Made by a program: the position numbers and the translations under genes. The notes under the pieces were generated by a model. The model was not told the origin of the DNA and did not search any database. It was given only the letters and a program-made list of their open reading frames with translations. Shown here in pieces: positions 23,456-33,996 of a stretch of 64,000 nucleotides of DNA. How positions within the stretch are numbered: the first letter of the stretch is position 1; every line of letters begins with the position of its first letter. The stretch covers positions 1,302,001-1,366,000 of the forward strand of contig JALQBC010000007.1 in assembly GCA_023375675.1 (NCBI GenBank). The letters run 5' to 3'. Origin of the DNA: Cytospora piceicola. Lineage: Eukaryota; Ascomycota; Sordariomycetes; Diaporthales; Cytosporaceae.

Positions 23456-24685
23456 ATGCAAGTCATGGCTCCAACATCAAAATCGGGTTCACCGCCCTCG
23501 TCCCCATCCCCCGTGCTCGGCACAGTCCTCATAACAGGCGGTTGCGGCTTCCTGGGATACCACCTTGTATCCCGCCTTCTCGCTGATCCAGACTGCTGCG
23601 AACACGTTTACATCATCGACCGCGATGTTTCCCGCAACACCCACGCCCATGAAAAGGCGACCTACATCAAGGCATCCATCACAGATGAAAGGGAACTCTC
23701 AGCGGTCTTAGACCGGGTCAAGCCAGCAGTCATTTTCCACGCTGCAAGCCCGAATGCCACGTATGGTCGACGAGGGGACTTTCAAAACACCAATGTCGAG
23801 GGGACGCGGAACATCTTGGCGCTGGCGGGGGAGAGGAGCTATGTGAAGGCGCTTGTCTACACCTCTTCTGGTGATGTCTACGCGACCAAACACCACAACA
23901 AGCTGAAAGAAACAGACCCGATCTGGGAGCCCAGCCCGTGGCCGTGGAAAGGCGTCACGGAGTACGAGTGGACCAAGGCAATGGCGCACCGGCTCGTCCT
24001 GCAGGCCAGCACCGACGTGGGACTCAGGACCAGCGTCATCATCCCCGCGCACATCTACGGCCTGCGTGACTCCCAGGCGTTGAGCCTGATGTTTGACATG
24101 TTTGACGACCCGGGCAAGCCGGTCTTCCAGGTGGGCGAGGGACATAACGTGGCGAGCTTTGTGGAGGCCGGCAACTGCGCGGATGCTCACGTACTTGCTG
24201 CCGAGGCACTGGTCTCGGGGGTGGAGGGCGTGTCGGGCCAGGCGTTTAACGTCTCTGACGGGGACGATATACCACTCTGGTGGCACACGCGTCTTGTTTG
24301 CGGGGCCATCCGCGAGTTGGGTCGCGGTCGAGATCCCGCATCAGGGTCACAGGAGGGTGTGGCGGAGATGAATGTCAGGTATATCCCCGCCTGGGTGATG
24401 TGGCTGGTGGTCAGGGTCGTCTGGTGGACACTTTTGGTGTGCACAGCTGGGTATATACAGCCCCCGCCGGCGTTGAGTTGGAATGGGGCAAGTTGGTGTA
24501 CGGAGGACCATACCGTTGATATCGAGAAGGCGAGGAGGGTGTTGGTTTATAAGCCAGAGGGGAACAGAGAGAGGCATGAGGCGGTCGTGAGGCGGGCAGT
24601 TGAGTGGGAGTGGAAAAGGAGGAGGGCATTGACGGTGGATGGCGAGGGTGTGGATGATGGGAAGATGAAGGTGAAACATGTTTAA
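23456..24685 (+). CDS. NAD-dependent epimerase / 3-beta-hydroxysteroid dehydrogenase family protein
   Basis: Intronless, 409 aa from the ATG at 23456; a second ATG at 23465 (TCATGGC) has better context. Extended-SDR features: Rossmann motif GGCGFLGYHLV (~28-38), DRD after strand 2, FHAASPNA (~97), TNVEGTRNIL (~115), catalytic YEWTK (~170), and PAHIYGLRD. The combination TNVEGT..N plus PxxIYGxxD is typical of the 3-beta-HSD/isomerase family, which includes sterol C-3 dehydrogenase Erg26. A C-terminal hydrophobic segment WVMWLVVRVVWWTLLVCTAG could anchor it to membrane, as in 3-beta-HSD proteins. Erg26 itself is shorter (~350 aa) and usually more conserved, so this is probably a paralogue acting on an unknown sterol-like or secondary-metabolite substrate. 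Confidence 0.85.
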   Translation: MQVMAPTSKSGSPPSSPSPVLGTVLITGGCGFLGYHLVSRLLADPDCCEHVYIIDRDVSRNTHAHEKATYIKASITDERELSAVLDRVKPAVIFHAASPNATYGRRGDFQNTNVEGTRNILALAGERSYVKALVYTSSGDVYATKHHNKLKETDPIWEPSPWPWKGVTEYEWTKAMAHRLVLQASTDVGLRTSVIIPAHIYGLRDSQALSLMFDMFDDPGKPVFQVGEGHNVASFVEAGNCADAHVLAAEALVSGVEGVSGQAFNVSDGDDIPLWWHTRLVCGAIRELGRGRDPASGSQEGVAEMNVRYIPAWVMWLVVRVVWWTLLVCTAGYIQPPPALSWNGASWCTEDHTVDIEKARRVLVYKPEGNRERHEAVVRRAVEWEWKRRRALTVDGEGVDDGKMKVKHV

Positions 24686-26495
24686 TTTTCGTAATGATTT
24701 AGGATGGATGTTTTTAGTTGGAGGGTGCCGAAAGTTTCCCATCTGGCAGTGGCGGTATTAATTAGCGTATCGTGTCTGGGGGGGGGGCCCGGGGGGCCCG
24801 GGGGGCCCCAGGTGCTTACAATCTAGCATCTGTTGCGATGGAACGGCCGAGACCTGCACGCCGGCCTGCACGGCATGGCACGGTGATCTACGCAGTCCCT
24901 CGACCTATATGGCCTGTTTATTAGACCATACTTTTACCATCAGAACTGGGCCTGGACTGTTTGATGTGGTTCATCTGCTGGAACAGGTGTCTATGCTTCG
25001 CAGAAAGGGTCTCTCCGGCTATGACACTGCAGCCTCCACTGGGGAGAATAATTGCAGCTCGCACTTTATCTTATTTATATAGCAGGCTCTTAACGAGCAG
25101 ATTGCTTTGCTCCGGCAACATCTCGCGTTATCTTCGCTCGACTTCAACGATGCCGGGACCTTGATACATTAGTGCTCCGCTCGTCATACTGGGGCGGAAT
25201 CGCTTGCAAATATCAGAATTGGTGGAACAGACGCGGAAGTTAATCAGTCGCTACTGCACTGCTGTAGTAACTATATGTAGCAGCGGCACTTTATCAGACA
25301 TCTCTCGGTCGGGATTGTCATAGGGTTGATGTGATCGTTCTTGGCCTCTTGGACACGGACGACCCATTATTGGCCATTCGGAAGACGAACAATACGACGC
25401 CTTGAAGCAGATACTGATGACGGTCGGAACTTTGGTCAAGGTGATTCGGGGCCGTCTGGCAGACGTCCCGCATTCAGTACAATAAATATTGTGATTGTTA
25501 CATTGAGTCGTCCGAGAGGTACCAACTTTCAGCTATCGCGTTCTGGTTGTGCAAAACACTCAAAGGATTGACGCGTATCATCTGGCCGAGGCCTTACTGC
25601 GGTTTCAGGCAGAGACCATATGGTGCGCCAAAGAAAGTTGAGAGACTGTCCAGCACCGTTGAGAACAAGCTGGCGTTGAATAAGGACATCGGGACGGCTC
25701 GTGAGAGCTCGTGTCCTTACCAGCAAAAGCCGATGGACGATCGATACAACTCGGCGAAGCGCGCTATTATTAGCACCTTCGATAAACCCAGATTGTGGCC
25801 ATGACACGCCTCAACGAAGCGTCGCGTTAAAACTGAGGCAAGAGGCACGCCTGGCAATTAAGATGTAGCGATGGCCAACCTTTTTTGTGTGTTTTTTTTC
25901 TATGTTTTTTTTTTACCGTGTGTTAAATGCCATACCACACGGTTCAATTTAGAGAAACAACATATGTTTAAATGGCCTTCCGAAAGGAGTAATATCAATG
26001 ATTGAGGCTATCACCAACAATTCAGGGCACCTTTGAAAGAACCCTTGGGAAGACTCTGAGGGCAGAAGTCCATGAGGGTCATGGTAATGTTGTTGGGCAG
26101 TCGTATTCCGACCCACTAGGAAATATACCGAAGTATGCATAAAGAACGTTAAACCCGATTTTGTTCGATAGCAATATAGATAACAGTATGTTTTTTCCAT
26201 AAGAAAAACATGGTGTTTTCAGCCATCCCCTCAGAAGACGACCAGAGCCAGGCCTTTACTGTCGCCCCACATTAAGTGATATCTGCCGTTGATCTGTCTG
26301 AGTTTGGTTACCTCTTTGTCGCCCTGGGTTAAGAAAGGGGTTCAGGAATGTGTGGTAACTCGGGGGGCGGGGGGGGGGGGCCTCATATCCCCGTAGGATC
26401 ATTATTGCCGGTAGAGCTTCTGGAGTCGTCCGCGCTTTCAATTTTCCGTGATCACAGCTGTCGCTGCTAGTACCGCCCCCTTCATCTGATTCCGA
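24686..26495. other. Gene-poor stretch opening the accessory block
   Basis: No gene supported. Contains a G/C-only tract at 24778-24810 (listed as a finding), a T-rich tract near 25880-25916 and a second G tract at 26362-26380. Open frames near 25250-25810 on both strands look random; they may be decayed gene remnants but no motif was recognised. Confidence 0.5.
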
Positions 26496-27419
26496 TCAGT
26501 GCCAGTCGACCATCTCCCTCGCACCATTTCCACCACCTCTTTGTGGCGAAGGCGTCATGTCACGCCGGTGCTGGACCGCCTCCCCGAAAGCGAGATCAGA
26601 GCAGAGGCTTTGGTATGGAATCTTGAGGGTAGTGAGCTCGGGCAGGATACCACGCAGGAGGGTATCTCCACGTCCTCCCCTTCGTCCTTCTCTTGTGCGT
26701 GTTCTCATTACCCTCTGTATCTCCTCTTGCAAACGAGCAACTTCGTTGGTAGGGATAAAGTCGCTAAGGTGGAGGGACAAGGCGCCTGGCTGGCTATTAC
26801 CGTCAGGATCGCGGCAGGGTTCGTTGTGGAGGACTCTGCGTTGTTCTCGGTAGAGAGAAATGGTAGCTGGCAGCTGCTGCTGTCGGCGTCGCCATGCCTT
26901 TGACCGACTCCGGGTCAAGCGTTTTGGGGCGTTTGCCTTTTACTGGGACTTACGCCTGTACCCGAGGTCGATCGTGAGGACTGTTTTGATAGCATTATCG
27001 CTATTCTCGTAATAGTCTCGGGAAAGGAGCGGTGAATCCTTACTGGCTTCGTTGTATGCGATCTCGAGAACAAATGGGGGATACTTGTGGCCTTGGTAGT
27101 AAGATTGGTAGTCCGGGGACTTCGTAGCGGTAGTACAAGCGGCGGTATGGCTTGCAACAGACAAGTCGTTTACCGAGGTATCGGGCTGCTGGACTTGAAA
27201 ATAGATGTTTGCACGGCCTATACAGCTCTGTGTTACTGTTGTGGCTTTGAGGATTTCTTACATTTCCAGGAGGGCGCTTTGATAGTACTAGTCGACTGTA
27301 TCGGGCATCTCTTTCCTCTGATATTCCGTTTTTATCGGAATAGTAAAATTTTTAGAAGGCAGCCGCCGAACACGGGGCACCCAGGCAGTAAAGTACCTGA
27401 GCATCTTAGCGGCAGGCAT
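26496..27419 (-). pseudogene. Decayed gene with three in-frame stops (possible PD-(D/E)XK/Uma2-like protein)
   Basis: One reading frame of 308 codons runs from an ATG at 27419 (MPAAKMLRYF) to TGA at 26496 with no frameshift, interrupted only by TAG at codon 44 (27290-27288), TAA at codon 54 (27260-27258) and TAA at codon 160 (26942-26940). The protein-like parts are convincing: TEYQRKEMPDTVD, SALLEM, EILKATTVTQSCIGRANIYF, KYPPFVLEIAYNEASKDSPL, DYYENSDNAIKTVLTIDLGY, LPATISLYREQRRVL and PGALSLHLSDFIP. The block FVLEIAY..Y..SDNAIKTVLTIDL resembles the conserved core of Uma2-like/restriction-endonuclease-fold proteins and of a fungal hypothetical family I associate with this pattern. Each stop would be CAA or CAG after one C-to-T change at a CpA site. 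Splicing cannot remove them: no GT donor is suitably placed. Confidence 0.7.
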
Positions 27420-27952
27420 ACATAGTATATATCCAGGTATGCTGCATTGAGTACCTCGAGGAGGGGTGTGTGTGTAATGTACCTAGGTATAATCTGGGGG
27501 CTGTATAGTGTAGAGGTAAGGCCCAGGGCTTGCCAGTAATACCTACTACCTAGGTAGAGCCCACCGGTCATCTCCGCTAGCTCATTTGAATTTGAAATCA
27601 CATATTAGTCGACACTACTGGACACTACGGGTACTACAAACAGCGTCGCCACCAGCTGAAAGGTGGACAGGGCAGGCGGGCGAATGATGCACTCTCGACC
27701 CCGGATAGTAAATACAAGGTGACTAACTTCGATATGGACACGGGTCTAACCGAAACCGAATTGCAGTTGAGAAGAATTTTGGCATAAATATATCATGCTT
27801 GACACTGACTTTTACCACATCGGGGGCTCCGGTGCATACTTAGGTTCCTGAAGTCGCCCAAGCTACGTGTAGCAATCATGCACTGACCGTTGTCTGGTCT
27901 TACTTGGGTTCCTCCCTTACAAAATCAACTTTATTGTATGGCACCTGAAACC
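27420..27952. other. Intergenic region between pseudogene and CorA-like gene
   Basis: No gene supported. Holds two copies of the recurrent palindrome: GTACCTAGGTA near 27478 and CTACCTAGGTAG near 27546. Confidence 0.55.
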
Positions 27953-30177
27953 TTAACACAATTCCTTCCGGAATTTAGAGAACAAAGAACGACGAGCGTT
28001 GTCTCGCCGATAGACAAGAAAATACCACCACGCCAGCAGGGCCAGGATTGTAAAGACAACTGTCACTAGTACATATATCCATATGTATCCAGACACCATC
28101 ACCTCGCCAGGGTCCGGCTGCCAGTTGAAGAATGTCATGGAGAATATTGTCTACATCCACTCGTTTTAGCAATTGTATTATTGTCTAATCGGCTGTGAGA
28201 CTTACTGCAAAGAAGGTACCGGGGAGGAAGACCATAGTAACTAGTGAGATGGATTTCATTTGACTGGAATCGCGCCCGGTAGCCTGTGCGATATCCATGT
28301 TCGTGTCGCCGTGGGACTGTACGCTGTTAGCAAAGAGAGTGCTATGTTGATGCGGAAGAAAATGATCTTTACCCATTGCGTGGCCATCGCCATGCCGTCC
28401 ACCCTCATAGTACACTCTTCCACCTTTTCCTCAAACTCTTCGATGAGGGCTTTCAGTCTGTCCTTGATCAATCTTCCGATATTTAGCAAGTCGTTATCGA
28501 TGGTTTCTGTAAGAGTTTTGTCGCTCCAGTGGCTGTCTTCAGCCAAACGTGAATCATCTTCCTTTGCGTCTGCCTGTATCTTTGCAGATATCTCGTCGAC
28601 ATGTTCTACCATTTTGGACATTTGTGTTCTCCATATTTGAAGTCTGTTACGTAGAAACGTCGTGTTGAGCCACACCGATCTTCTGGCGGCTCTGGGCCCG
28701 CCTGGATGTGAACCATCATGAGATAGCTCGGCAGGGTCGCTGCCGCTGGACGCTCCATTATCCATCTCAAATATGGCTTCTTCGATCCGGTCGATAGAAG
28801 ACTCTACAACTTCTACCATTCTCTCCCTCTCCAGCTCGGCAAAGATACCCGGGAGTAGGATAGGATGGAACGCTTGCTCCTTAGCTTTGGATATGCGGTT
28901 AAGAACATCGAGTTCGATTTCTTCCGTACAACCAAATAGAATACCGAACGTAAGTCGACTTTTCGTGAAATGTGTGACCGTCAAGGCCAGGTCGTTGCTC
29001 CAGGTATTGGCTGATCTACAGTTATAGACTATGGTGAATGTCAATCAAATGTACTGACTGATATGATGGGTACGCCTGGTCTTTCCACATACCGATAGCT
29101 TCATGTTGTGGGTGGTGTAGCCCATGCTCTGCGACATCCATGCCCATACTCACCTGAAAACGAGAGAAGAGAGGCACATCTGCCCGACTAATGGCCCTTG
29201 CTATCGAACCATGAACGAAGAAGTGACGGCTTATGTCCCAAAAGACTTCCTGGTCGAATGGAACCTGTCTCAGCGCTCGACTTGATATCGGGAGGTTCTC
29301 GATACTTTGGGCTGCCATTGGGCTGCGAACCTTGGCCTTAGGGACAGGCGACAGTCTTCCACCCTTGGGCCAGCTGTACGAACGGTTCTTCTCGTTGAAA
29401 CTATCCTTGAAGTTCTTATCCGTTTTGCCCAAGCCAAAGCTTACGAGCCCGTTCTCGATTTGCTGAATGACACCGGTACTTTCTCCAGCTCTGCGTGCTA
29501 ATCTGAGGCCAAGGAATTAGAGTTGTAAAGGCCAATGGCAAGGTCAGAGGTGGAGAGTGTTAATATGGGTCTAGCACACACATCAACACGAGACCTGAGT
29601 CGTTTTTGGTCGATGGGATGTCCTGTTGATAATGAAGGACCGTCAGCACTCATCCAGGCGGCCCCAGGGATGTCCCCATGTGTACCTTGGTCAACCAGTC
29701 CTGCCATTCTTCGGGTGTCGATAAGGACCAGATTGTTGGTTCCTAGGGCAATGCAAATCTCAGTAAAGAAAGAACTCTTCTTGAGAGAATCCAAGCTGAA
29801 AATGAACACTGACTTTATCACTGGTCAAGAAGCGTACGACGGCCGTTGCTTGCGGAGCATAGCGAAACACTCTGTTGAGGTCCGCTTCATTGAAGCCGGC
29901 ATTCTCGGTTGGGAGATCCATAAGTCTTGGGATATTGGAAGCAAGGTTTGGGCAGATATTTCGATAACTTCTGCATGGAAGCCAGGTAATCGAAGTTGAA
30001 ATAGTCTCCGGCTTTCGTCATCGGCTGCAGGTGGCTTATGCCAGCGTCGTACCAGCGGGAGGCGGTGCAATTCGGTGCCCATGGGCGAATCGCCAGGCAG
30101 TTTGAGGCTGCAGCTGCTGTGCATATCGGGCCTACGCCATGTAGGGATGATACCCCTTTCCATATAGGTCCATGCAT
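27953..30177 (-). pseudogene. CorA-like Mg2+ transporter family protein with two frameshifts
   Basis: Exons (minus order): 30177-29595, 29502-29093, 29028-28373, 28316-28206, 28150-27953. The last four exons join cleanly through GTATGT, GTAAAG and GTAAGT introns of 64, 56 and 55 bp. C-terminal signature: DSSQMKSISLVTMVFLPGTF, then FSMTFFNWQPDPGEVMVS and a second transmembrane helix, the hallmark of fungal CorA-like membrane proteins; upstream a long helical stalk (RLIKDRLKALIEEFEEKVEE) and VYNCRSANTW. In the first exon the homologous frame moves by +1 at 29947-29949 (extra A in CCAAACC) and again near 29781-29795. Removing both extra bases makes the gene 1,956 nt, exactly 652 codons. The first intron (29503-29594) has a weak donor, GTCTCG. 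Either a recent pseudogene or two assembly errors. Confidence 0.68.
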
Positions 30178-30740
30178 ACATACTTAAGTATCCGGTGGCT
30201 GGCCCATTGTCTGACCCAGCGTCTGACGAGGGGCTCAGTCATTGCCCCTCCCCTCCCGTCTGTACACACATGAATCCTATAAATCCGCCTCCGCCCCTCT
30301 ACCGCCCTTGTTGCCAACGATTTGGTGTCCATGTCAAGGTCTACAGAAGGAGCCCAGGCCTTGTGTGGAGGCAACACATGATGATAACGTGGTATACTTG
30401 TGACGAGTGTCTGAGTTCTTGTCGTATCACTGCATTCAGTTCCACAACGCCCAGGTGCCAGGTGGCACTCACTCTAATCTTGACCGCCGGCTTCTGCAGA
30501 GGAGCTTGCAGCATTTCCTTTTTCCCACGCCTGGCCACGTAAGAAATTGATGAGAGCCGGGAATGCCGCTGATGAGGCCGTGCCACTCGGCTTTATTAGT
30601 GATGGCACACGCACTTAAATTATGCCGCCCTTTGCTCGCCGTCCACCATCTCGTGTTCCATCACACACACACGCGCGAACACACGCACGATCACACACTC
30701 TTGAGACGAATAAACTCAACCCACGCACCTACCTCCCAAG
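30178..30740. other. Divergent intergenic region between CorA-like gene and S1
   Basis: No gene supported. The last ~90 bases before S1 contain a CACACA/CGCACGAT-rich leader and AATAAACTCAACC. Confidence 0.5.
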
Positions 30741-31095
30741 ATGGCCACTGTCATCTTCCGAAGTCGCTACTCTGATCATTTCGTCATATTGCGTGAGCTG
30801 AGGAGGATATTTCCCAAGGAGAGGATCCAAGTCTTAGTATGTCTCAACACAGGCTTAGCTCATACATATTCTGATTGAGATACGGCGTTTTGTCCGAGCA
30901 CAGGCTGACTTAAAAAAAACACTTCAGTTTGAAAGGAATCGCTTTCTTTGTACGGTGCCTCGGAAATTGACGGAGGTATGCAAGGTGTTGAGTAACACTC
31001 CTCGTCCAAGGTTGATATGCTGATGTGTAGCTCAGGACCAGTACAAGACAGTCCATGATGCCATAAAAGTTGACCATTATTCTCGAAACGTATGA
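30741..31095 (+). CDS. S1: 67-aa three-exon protein beside kinase K1
   Basis: Exons 30741-30836, 30928-30975 and 31036-31095 total 204 nt. Introns of 91 bp (GTATGT..TTCAG, GCTGACT branch) and 60 bp (GTATGC..CTCAG) are both phase 0. The protein reads MATVIFRSRYSDHFVILREL, RRIFPKERIQVL, then exon 2 FERNRFLCTVPRKLTE, then exon 3 DQYKTVHDAIKVDHYSRNV. Predicted order: helix, two strands (RIQVLFE, RFLCTVP), helix. No signal peptide, membrane segment or known domain. It lies 300 bp from, and tail-to-tail with, kinase K1. The exon pattern and fold order match S2 at 35613-35976. Function unknown; the exon joins are inferred from splice signals and frame only. Confidence 0.65.
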
Positions 31096-31394
31096 GATGG
31101 AGGCTTAGATATACATCTTATAGTTCTACGGATCATAGATTGTGCATTTTCAGCTTGCAGCTTGCATATCGTTGGGTGTGACTGATTGTTGGAGGAGGAG
31201 CAGCATCTCCAGAATTCTCATGTCTTGGGGTAAACTTTATTTTCACTAGATTGGGTTGGCCAGATAATTCTTTTCGTGGCTATGTATTTACTTTGAATTT
31301 GCTCAAGTGCTTACCAAAACATTGAACAGCCCGGATCCACCGAAGTCCAACTGCAGCTGACAACATCTGGAAAGACGGTACAACAACCAAACCC

Positions 31395-33991
31395 CTAATC
31401 AGGGCGGTTGTTGCCGCGACTTGCTGCACATGGGAATAACGCCTTCATCAAGCCTGTAATGAGCCCAGTCAGTCCTGCAGTTCTGCCCTCTGGATGTGGT
31501 TTGCCTTCGCAATGCCTCCCACCATGCGTGAAAAACTCGTCTACTTGGATACTTTGCTGGGGATCTTCCGGCATTTCAAACCCCTGATGGTCATCCTGCC
31601 AAGTGTTTCCATCCTCATTCGCTCCCTGTTCCACATCAAGCGCCACACCAACGACTGATGTATCGGTGACAGATGGACTGGGGAGGTCTGCACCTTGAAG
31701 TAATGGTGTCTCCTCGTTCACAATACTTCTGCTCGAAAACGATGACTCTTCCAAGTGTGACGGCCTAATTGCAGTCGTTGTCCAATCTGCTGGAGGTGAA
31801 GTAGACAACCTCGTATCAATACCCAGCAAATCCTGTTCGCCATTCCTGGAACCTTCACTGTTGAATGGCAAGTAAGTTTTGAATGGTGGTTTCCGGGGTG
31901 TCGACGACGTAGAGTTATCGGAATGCAGTTCGAGACCGGTGTAATCTGGCCTGTTAGATGGCGTCTGTTCAACCTCGACTGGGCTCGGTTGCTGCATACG
32001 GCATGTTCCCTTCACATCATTTGCCTCTCCATTATCATTGCAGTCTTTCTTCAGGTTTCTCAATTTTCGCACGAGTTGTGTACAGCCCCATCGTCCCACG
32101 ACGTCAAGAACTAGGAGCTCGTTCTCTACCAGGTCCAGGAGATCTTGGAAGAGCTTACTGCACTTCTCAAGGTTGCGGAGTTTGCGGATCCACTGTTAGC
32201 ATTGTTAGCCTTCTTCCAGGAATTTATTCCCTTTCTCGTGATACACATCCAGAGGATATGTAGGAATGAAGGCGGCACTTACTTCACGCACCGACTCCTT
32301 GACGAATGGTGAGCCATTCTGATCGCGGTTGAAGAACTTATCTATCCGAAAGAAGGGTTCTCCACTGTCGTCACTCTTTCGTAGATCCGGGAAGGTGTAC
32401 TTTACAGCCTCGTAGCCCATGAGGTACCATGTGATGAACTCCAGGTAGACGCAGCCTAGTGACCAGATGTCGTACGCTCGTGATATGCGATCTCTCCCGA
32501 ATTCCGGAGCCTTGTAAGTCGGGCTGTGACCTTCCGGTTCCACCCTTGATATGGATGCCTTGCTATGAAAGCTCGTAAAGCCAAAATCGCAGATGACTAG
32601 CCTGCCCATCTTGTTGGAGTCCTGTGGTCTTCCTTTGAACCACAGAATATTCTGGGGTTTAATATCACCATGGATACCAGATAGCCGGACTTCCAGGTCA
32701 TTTGATCGCCGCCGATGAATCTGCCTTAGAGCCTCTGCAAGGCCCAGAATCTGATCGATAAACCACTTGACCAATTCCATATCGCGGTGAAGTGAACGAT
32801 GCTGCTCCCAATAATCCCAAAGGTTGCCATCGGCCCAGGGCTGGAGGAGACGCCAAGCGTTGTTTTGACGCCATACGGCGAGAAGTTCGATGAGGTGGTC
32901 ATGGCCATGAATGCCAGCACACTTTCTCCAAGCTTCCACCTCTTTTTGAAACCCTTCGTCTCCTTTGTCTTCGGCCGTTAACTCTTTGACGGCAAAATAT
33001 GGGTTTTTTACCTGTTCATCAAGCTCGTCAAGATCCTGGTGGCCATCTTAAGTTAAGACCACTGCATACAATTAAAGTGATGGAATAGAGGAATGGAGAA
33101 AGCTGGACTTGCCTTGTTTAAGTCGTGATGTGCCGCATGAATCTTGATACGGTAAACTGTTCCGTGAAGCCCTGACTGACGCCGCTGCTTGCTGTTTTCC
33201 TCGATGAAGGGCAAGACCGACTTCGCATGAAGGTCATAGAACGGTACCTCGTTCCCTTTGAGCTCAAAGAAAGGCGATAGCATATAGGCTTGGTAGTGGT
33301 CAAACAGGTCGAGATGATGTACTTCCCACTGTATAGGTACCGAAAACCTTTTGGTGCGATCGGAGTAGCTGTAAAATTTGTATGACTGCGAGCGTCTTTC
33401 GAACGAATAGCCCAGAGGTAGATGTATATCGGTGAGACCTGCATCAACAAAAGCTGGAGCATAATCTACCTGTCCCATGAGTGTCAAGATCGCGAATATC
33501 CTCTGACAGGATACGAGACCTGGTTCCCCATCGCTATTTGTGTATTGATGTTGTCGACTTATGGTATCAGCCCAAGTTGCTATTTGGCTCGTCAACACCT
33601 GTCCCGAACAGATCTTGAAGTTCAGAGCGCGTAGGAGCTCGTGCAAAACCTGGCTGAAAGTCACATATTGGAACAGTCGGTCAATAGGAAGCCATTTGAG
33701 TGACGACCCACTCTGCGGACCACCATAAGTGACCAGGGAATCTCGAAGCAAGGAGGCCAATGACTCGGGCTTCGAGAAAGATCCGGCTTGCAGGAAATCA
33801 TCAGATGGCAAGCCATCCTTGTCGGGCTCTGGACCGTGCATCATGACGGCAGCAGTATGCCCCCTATCGATGTTGTTGTACATGCGAAGGTTGTCATCAT
33901 CCGGCCGAGATTGAGAATTGCTGGATTTCGCGGAGCTCGGCGCGAGGGTGCCAGGTAAGATGCATGCAGATGTCTTCCCATTGGGGGACAT
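31395..33991 (-). CDS. K1: protein kinase with large N-terminal region
   Basis: Exons (minus order) 33991-33113, 33035-32283, 32192-31395; 809 aa; both introns phase 0. Intron 1 (77 bp) begins with GC (AAG|GCAAGT), the usual non-canonical donor; intron 2 is GTAAGT..CTAACAG. The N-terminal ~290 residues (SLASLLRDSL, RLFQYVTFSQVLHELLRALN) match the same region of K2. Kinase domain ~275-530: HGTVYRIKI, catalytic Lys in YFAVKEL, HGDIKPQNILWF (HGD in place of HRD), CDFGF, YKAPEFG, DIWSLGCVYLEF. All catalytic residues are kept, so it is probably active on Ser/Thr. The ~265-residue C-terminus is mostly disordered and ends GLTGLITGLMKALFPCAA. An in-frame ATG at 34042 lies inside a MITE inverted repeat, so 33991 is preferred as start. 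Confidence 0.85.
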
Positions 33992-33996
33992 CTGGG

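Noticed and set aside
29503..29980. Explaining the CorA-like frameshifts by extra short introns
   Set aside because: The only intron-like segments would be 21-49 bp with poor donors and no branch site, shorter than any other intron in the window.
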